Shown: in pieces, positions 60,585-64,000 of the stretch
How positions within the stretch are numbered: position 1 is the stretch's first letter
Layout of the letters: each line of letters begins with the position of its first letter
NCBI GenBank assembly: GCA_030583865.1
Contig: CP129479.1
Location: 818,744 to 882,743 of the forward strand
DNA length: 64,000 nucleotides
DNA from: Thermodesulfobacteriota bacterium
GTDB lineage: Bacteria > Desulfobacterota > GWC2-55-46
Direction: 5' to 3'
Position numbers and translations under genes: made by a program
The notes under the pieces: generated by a model
What the model saw: the letters and a program-made list of their open reading frames with translations, nothing else
Told to the model about the DNA's origin: nothing
The model's database searches: none

Positions 60585-60788
60585 AAACCGACTTAAAGCA
60601 GGAAAAGTCGTTACAGATACATCGTTTTGAGGCCCTTAAAGGCCGCAATGTACAAAATCAAAGGAAGCAGTGAGGAAATAGAACGCCCTTAAGGTACGAA
60701 GCCCCGCGCCAGCCGGGCGCGTATCAGTCTATCCTTTCCGTTCCAGCAAAGCCCTTCCAGTTTTCCAACCAGTCCTTTCACAAGGTCA
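60585..60788. other. Region between 6S RNA and fau
   Basis: It contains GAGGCCCTTAAAGGCC-like pairing near 60630 and a GCCGGGCGCG stretch near 60713. I see no gene; AAGG at 60782 is the probable ribosome site of fau. Confidence 0.4.
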
Positions 60789-61430
60789 ATGGCGAGGTCT
60801 GCCGAAAAAGCGCTCCTTAGAAGCGAGCTTCTCGAAAAGAGAAGAAGGCTCCCGTTCGAGGAGGTCCGGAGGCTGAGCACGATGGTGGGGAAGCGGTTCC
60901 TGTCATCGGGTTACTACCGGGAATCGCGCCGTGTCGCCCTCTATTCGAGCTTCGGCAACGAGGTCCTTACGGACGATATCTTTGCCGCTGCCATGAGGGA
61001 CGGCAAGGAGGTCTTCTATCCTAGGATAGTCAGGCCGGGGGGCGTGGAATGCGGCTTCGAGAATGCACGCCGGTTAAGGTTCTTCAGGGTGCGGAGCCTT
61101 GATGAGCTCTCCACAGGGTCGTATGAGCTCAGCGAGCCTCCTGCCGGTAACCAGGCGTCCGATGCAAGCGGCCTGGACCTGATAGTCGTCCCGGGAGTGG
61201 CGTTCGACGAGCGGGGCGGAAGGCTCGGGTTCGGCAAAGGCTACTATGACGCGGCGCTCGCATCGGCCAATTGTCCTAAGATAGCACTGGCTTACGATTT
61301 TCAGGTATTAAAAGTGAATATCCCCCTCGAGCCCCACGACGTGCCAGTCTCGGCGATAGTGACCGAGAAACGGGTCATAGTGGCGAATGCTTCAGAGGGG
61401 GCGCAAAAGGGCGGAGCGCGGCGCGTTTAA
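60789..61430 (+). CDS. fau: 5-formyltetrahydrofolate cyclo-ligase
   Basis: A 213-residue ATP-dependent enzyme converting 5-formyl-THF to 5,10-methenyl-THF. It has the N-terminal basic helix LLRSELLEKRRRLP, central YSSFGNEVLTD, and the nucleotide-binding signature PGVAFDERGGRLGFGKGYYD near residue 140. The position after zapA and 6S RNA matches ygfA of E. coli, which is co-transcribed with 6S RNA. A short basic C-terminal extension (AQKGGARRV) is not conserved. Confidence 0.92.
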   Translation: MARSAEKALLRSELLEKRRRLPFEEVRRLSTMVGKRFLSSGYYRESRRVALYSSFGNEVLTDDIFAAAMRDGKEVFYPRIVRPGGVECGFENARRLRFFRVRSLDELSTGSYELSEPPAGNQASDASGLDLIVVPGVAFDERGGRLGFGKGYYDAALASANCPKIALAYDFQVLKVNIPLEPHDVPVSAIVTEKRVIVANASEGAQKGGARRV

Positions 61431-61480
61431 GCGGCGGCCCCGTACCCTATTAAATACACGGCAGAAGGGGGAAGTCCTGT

Positions 61481-63049
61481 ATGGAAATATCGACCATCGT
61501 CATCGTTGCGGTTATAGCTGTCTTTGCGATTATCATAGGGGTCGGGATCGGTTACGCCTTAAAAAGGAAGATGGATAACGCGAGCCTCGACGCCGGCAGG
61601 AAGACCGCCGAGGCTATCGTGGCCGACGCCAAGAAGGAGGCCGAGAACGTAAGGAAGTCGGCCGAGCTCGAGGCCAAGGACATATTGTTCGAGGGAAAGA
61701 GCGAATTCGAGAAAGAGACGAGGGAGAGGAGAAAGGAACTCCAGTCCCTTGAGAAAAGGGTCCAGCAGAAAGAGGAGAACCTCGACAAGAAATTCGAGGC
61801 AATAGACCGGAGGGACGCCGAGTTCCAGAAGCGGGAAAAGGCGCTCACCGCCCAGGAAAAGAAGATAAAGGACGACGAGGCCGAGATGGAGGCCCTCATC
61901 GCCGGGCAGAAGGCCAGGCTTGAGGCCCTGGCGGGCATATCCGCCGATGAGGCCAAGAGGATGCTCGTCGAACAGATGGAGAACGAGGCCAAGCACGAGG
62001 CCGGGAAGCTCATAAAGAGGATAGAGGAAGAGACCAAGGCCGAGGCCGACAAGAAGGCCAAGGACATAATCGCGCTCGCCATCCAGAGGTACTCCGGCGA
62101 GTACGTGGCCGAAAGGACCGTCTCGGTCGTGAACCTGCCGAACGACGAGATGAAGGGGCGCATCATAGGCAGGGAGGGCCGTAACATCCGCGCCATCGAG
62201 GCCGCGACAGGCATAGACGTCATAATAGACGACACGCCAGAGGCCGTCATACTCTCCGGCCACAACCCGGTGAGGAGGGAGATAGCCAAGCAGTCGCTAG
62301 AGCGCCTCATCACCGACGGCCGGATACACCCTTCGAGGATAGAGGAGATAGTCTCGAAGGTCGAATCAGAGGTCAACCAGGCCATAATGGAGGCCGGGGA
62401 GAGGGCGATATTCGACACGGGCCTCCACGGCATCCATAAGGAGATACAGAAGCTCATAGGAAGGCTCAAGTTCAGGACGAGCTACGCGCAGAACGTATAT
62501 TCGCATTCCATGGAAGTGGCCTTCATCTGCGGGGTAATGGCGTCCGAGCTCGGGCTCCCGGCAAAGACCGCAAGGAGGGTCGGGCTCCTGCATGACATCG
62601 GAAAGGCCGTGGACCACGAGGTCGAGGGGCCGCACGCCGCGATCGGGGCGGAGCTTGCCAAGAAATACGGCGAGTCAGCTAAGATTGTCGCCGCCATAGG
62701 CCAGCACCATGACGACACTCCGGAAAACATCTTCGGCATACTGGTGCAGGCCGCGGATACGCTCTCGGCGGCAAGGCCCGGCGCAAGAAGGGAGATGCTC
62801 GAGAGCTACATAAAGCGTCTTGACGACCTGGAGAAGATAGCAAAAGGATTCGGCGGAGTGGAGAAGGCGTACGCCCTGCAGGCCGGAAGGGAAGTCAGGG
62901 TAATAGTCGAGACCCAGACGGTGAACGACGACTCCGCCGTGGTACTCTCAAAAGACATAGCAAAGAAGATAGAAAAAGAGCTCACCTACCCCGGACAGAT
63001 AAAGGTCACCGTCATACGGGAATCCAGGGCAGTAGAGTTCGCGAAGTAA
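61481..63049 (+). CDS. rny: Ribonuclease Y
   Basis: A 522-residue membrane-anchored endoribonuclease that starts mRNA decay. An N-terminal helix ([21 protein letters not shown] split over residues 6-26) is followed by a long coiled coil (30-200), a KH domain with [16 protein letters not shown] near 230, and an HD domain with metal-binding [15 protein letters not shown] (H371/D372). A GGGGGAAG site precedes the ATG. The pairing with the ymdB gene downstream is conserved in many bacteria. Confidence 0.96.
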   Translation: MEISTIVIVAVIAVFAIIIGVGIGYALKRKMDNASLDAGRKTAEAIVADAKKEAENVRKSAELEAKDILFEGKSEFEKETRERRKELQSLEKRVQQKEENLDKKFEAIDRRDAEFQKREKALTAQEKKIKDDEAEMEALIAGQKARLEALAGISADEAKRMLVEQMENEAKHEAGKLIKRIEEETKAEADKKAKDIIALAIQRYSGEYVAERTVSVVNLPNDEMKGRIIGREGRNIRAIEAATGIDVIIDDTPEAVILSGHNPVRREIAKQSLERLITDGRIHPSRIEEIVSKVESEVNQAIMEAGERAIFDTGLHGIHKEIQKLIGRLKFRTSYAQNVYSHSMEVAFICGVMASELGLPAKTARRVGLLHDIGKAVDHEVEGPHAAIGAELAKKYGESAKIVAAIGQHHDDTPENIFGILVQAADTLSAARPGARREMLESYIKRLDDLEKIAKGFGGVEKAYALQAGREVRVIVETQTVNDDSAVVLSKDIAKKIEKELTYPGQIKVTVIRESRAVEFAK

Positions 63050-63052
63050 ACC

Positions 63053-63240
63053 AGGCTGCTGAAAAGACCTTGAGAGGACCTTTTTGTAAAAAGGTCCTCT
63101 CAAACTCTCCCCAAAAACTTTCAGTTCTTCCTGATAAGCACCCCCAAAAGGGGGTGCTATCAGGAACTAAAAGTCTTTGAAGGGGGCTTGGGGGGAACTT
63201 TCTACAGAAAGTTCCCCCCAAAGGACCTCTTTCAGCAGTC
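63053..63240. repeat. Composite of three hairpins with CTGCTGAAA ends
   Basis: Between outer arms AGGCTGCTGAAAAG and CTCTTTCAGCAG lie three stems: TTGAGAGGACCTTTTT/AAAAAGGTCCTCTCAA, TCCTGATA-x-GCACCCCC/GGGGGTGCTATCAGGA, and GGGGGGAACTTTCT/AGAAAGTTCCCCCC. The last is the same core as the 4537 repeat. It fills nearly all of the gap between rny and ymdB. Confidence 0.85.
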
Positions 63241-63258
63241 ATCGTCAAGGGCCGGGGG

Positions 63259-64000
63259 ATGGAAGAGGTAAAGGTATTATTCATAGGGGATATCGTGGGG
63301 CGGCCCGGGAGGCTTGCGGTCAGGGAGCTTTTGCCGAAGCTCGTTGGGAGGCATTCGCCTGATATCGTCATAGCGAACGGGGAGAACGCCGCGGGCGGCT
63401 TCGGCATAACGCCGGAGATAGCCGAGGAGCTTAAAAAGCTCGAGATAAGCGTCATAACCACCGGTAACCACATCTGGGACAAGAAGGAGATATACGACTA
63501 CATCCGCTCTGAGCCGCGGCTTATAAGGCCCGCCAACTACCCTCTCGGCGCGCCGGGGAACGGGTGGGGCGTCTACGAGACGCCCTCGGGCGTAAAGGTC
63601 GGCGTCGTAAACCTCATGGGCAGGGTCTTCATGGAGTGCCTTGAGTGCCCGTTCAAGGCAGGAGCGGATATCGTAAGGAGGCTCAAGGCCGAGACGCCGA
63701 TAGTCATTATCGACGTGCATGCCGAGACGACCTCCGAGAAGACGGCCCTGGCGTGGCACCTTGACGGGCTCGCAAGCGCGGTCATCGGCACGCACACCCA
63801 CGTGCAGACCTCGGATGAGAGGGTGCTCCCGGGCGGAACGGCGTTCATAACCGACGCGGGCATGACCGGCCCGACGGATTCCGTCATAGGGATGAAGAAG
63901 GAGACGGTACTCGAAAGGTTCCTGCGGCAGATGCCGGTAAAGTTCGACGTGGCGACCCGGGGGATCGAGCTGCAGGGCGTTGCCGTGACGATAGGCGCAT
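63259..64000 (+). CDS. ymdB: YmdB-family metallophosphoesterase (partial)
   Basis: The first 247 residues of a TIGR00282/YmdB-type metallophosphoesterase, running off the window end; the family is about 260-270 residues long, so little is missing. Metal ligands are in LFIGDIVGRPGR, NGENAAGG, TTGNHIWDKKEI, DVHAETTSEK and GTHTHVQTSDE. YmdB of Bacillus is a cyclic-nucleotide phosphodiesterase affecting RNase Y-linked gene expression and biofilm state. The rny-ymdB order is retained here, but a 188-base repeat separates them. Confidence 0.92.
   Translation, partial: MEEVKVLFIGDIVGRPGRLAVRELLPKLVGRHSPDIVIANGENAAGGFGITPEIAEELKKLEISVITTGNHIWDKKEIYDYIRSEPRLIRPANYPLGAPGNGWGVYETPSGVKVGVVNLMGRVFMECLECPFKAGADIVRRLKAETPIVIIDVHAETTSEKTALAWHLDGLASAVIGTHTHVQTSDERVLPGGTAFITDAGMTGPTDSVIGMKKETVLERFLRQMPVKFDVATRGIELQGVAVTIGA

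Overview
The window is GC-rich bacterial chromosome from what looks like an anaerobic or facultative member of the old Deltaproteobacteria/Nitrospirae grade (Desulfobacterota- or Nitrospirota-like). That placement is an inference from gene content: HdrB/HdrC beside a split archaeal-type glutamate synthase, an Alvin-type ferredoxin, GH57/DUF3536, a K+-independent H+-pyrophosphatase, and zapA-6S RNA-fau. Protein genes strongly favour AGG for Arg and ATA for Ile in spite of the high GC.

Layout. 1-7108 (+): exopolysaccharide/glycan assembly block with three family 2 glycosyltransferases, two flippases and a B12-type radical SAM protein. 7095-16677 (-): storage-sugar block, treZ-GH57/DUF3536-treY plus a phosphoketolase. 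17167-19212: H+-pyrophosphatase, followed by a 0.5 kb non-coding region bounded by an imperfect inverted repeat. 19806-20969: DedA and DUF1328 membrane proteins. 21320-27308 (+): the most unusual block, a soluble AAA+/M41 protease with a Ycf46-like N-terminus, a Ycf35/DUF1257 protein, a DUF2997 protein, an NrdG-like radical SAM activase and an Hsp70 fused to a helical-repeat domain, preceded by a promoter overlapped by a perfect 9-bp inverted repeat. 27513-31877: TPR protein, HemW, CBS protein, ArsB/NhaD permease, DUF2156. 33278-37840 (+): hrcA-grpE-dnaJ without dnaK, then a periplasmic LpoA-like protein. 38212-46931: moaC, DksA-like, galT, histidine kinase/response regulator/epimerase, tRNA-Ala(CGC), orphan GspE/PilB ATPase, PsiE, thioredoxin-like protein, response regulator. 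47562-53583: dinB, outer-membrane barrel, hflX, HdeD, aldehyde dehydrogenase. 53925-59504 (+): ferredoxin, hdrB, hdrC and three glutamate synthase subunits. 59882-64000 (+): zapB-like, zapA, 6S RNA, fau, rny, ymdB (cut by the window end).

The intergenic spaces are seeded with several families of dispersed palindromic repeats. Family A is a roughly 143-bp element with 17-bp terminal inverted repeats (five full or nearly full and two decayed copies, cores all in the same orientation). Family B carries a GTACGCC hairpin (three copies). A roughly 150-bp sequence is present as an inverted pair flanking hrcA-grpE-dnaJ. A fourth family carries an AACTTTCTACAGAAAGTT-type hairpin (two copies). Two of these elements sit inside the glutamate synthase operon.
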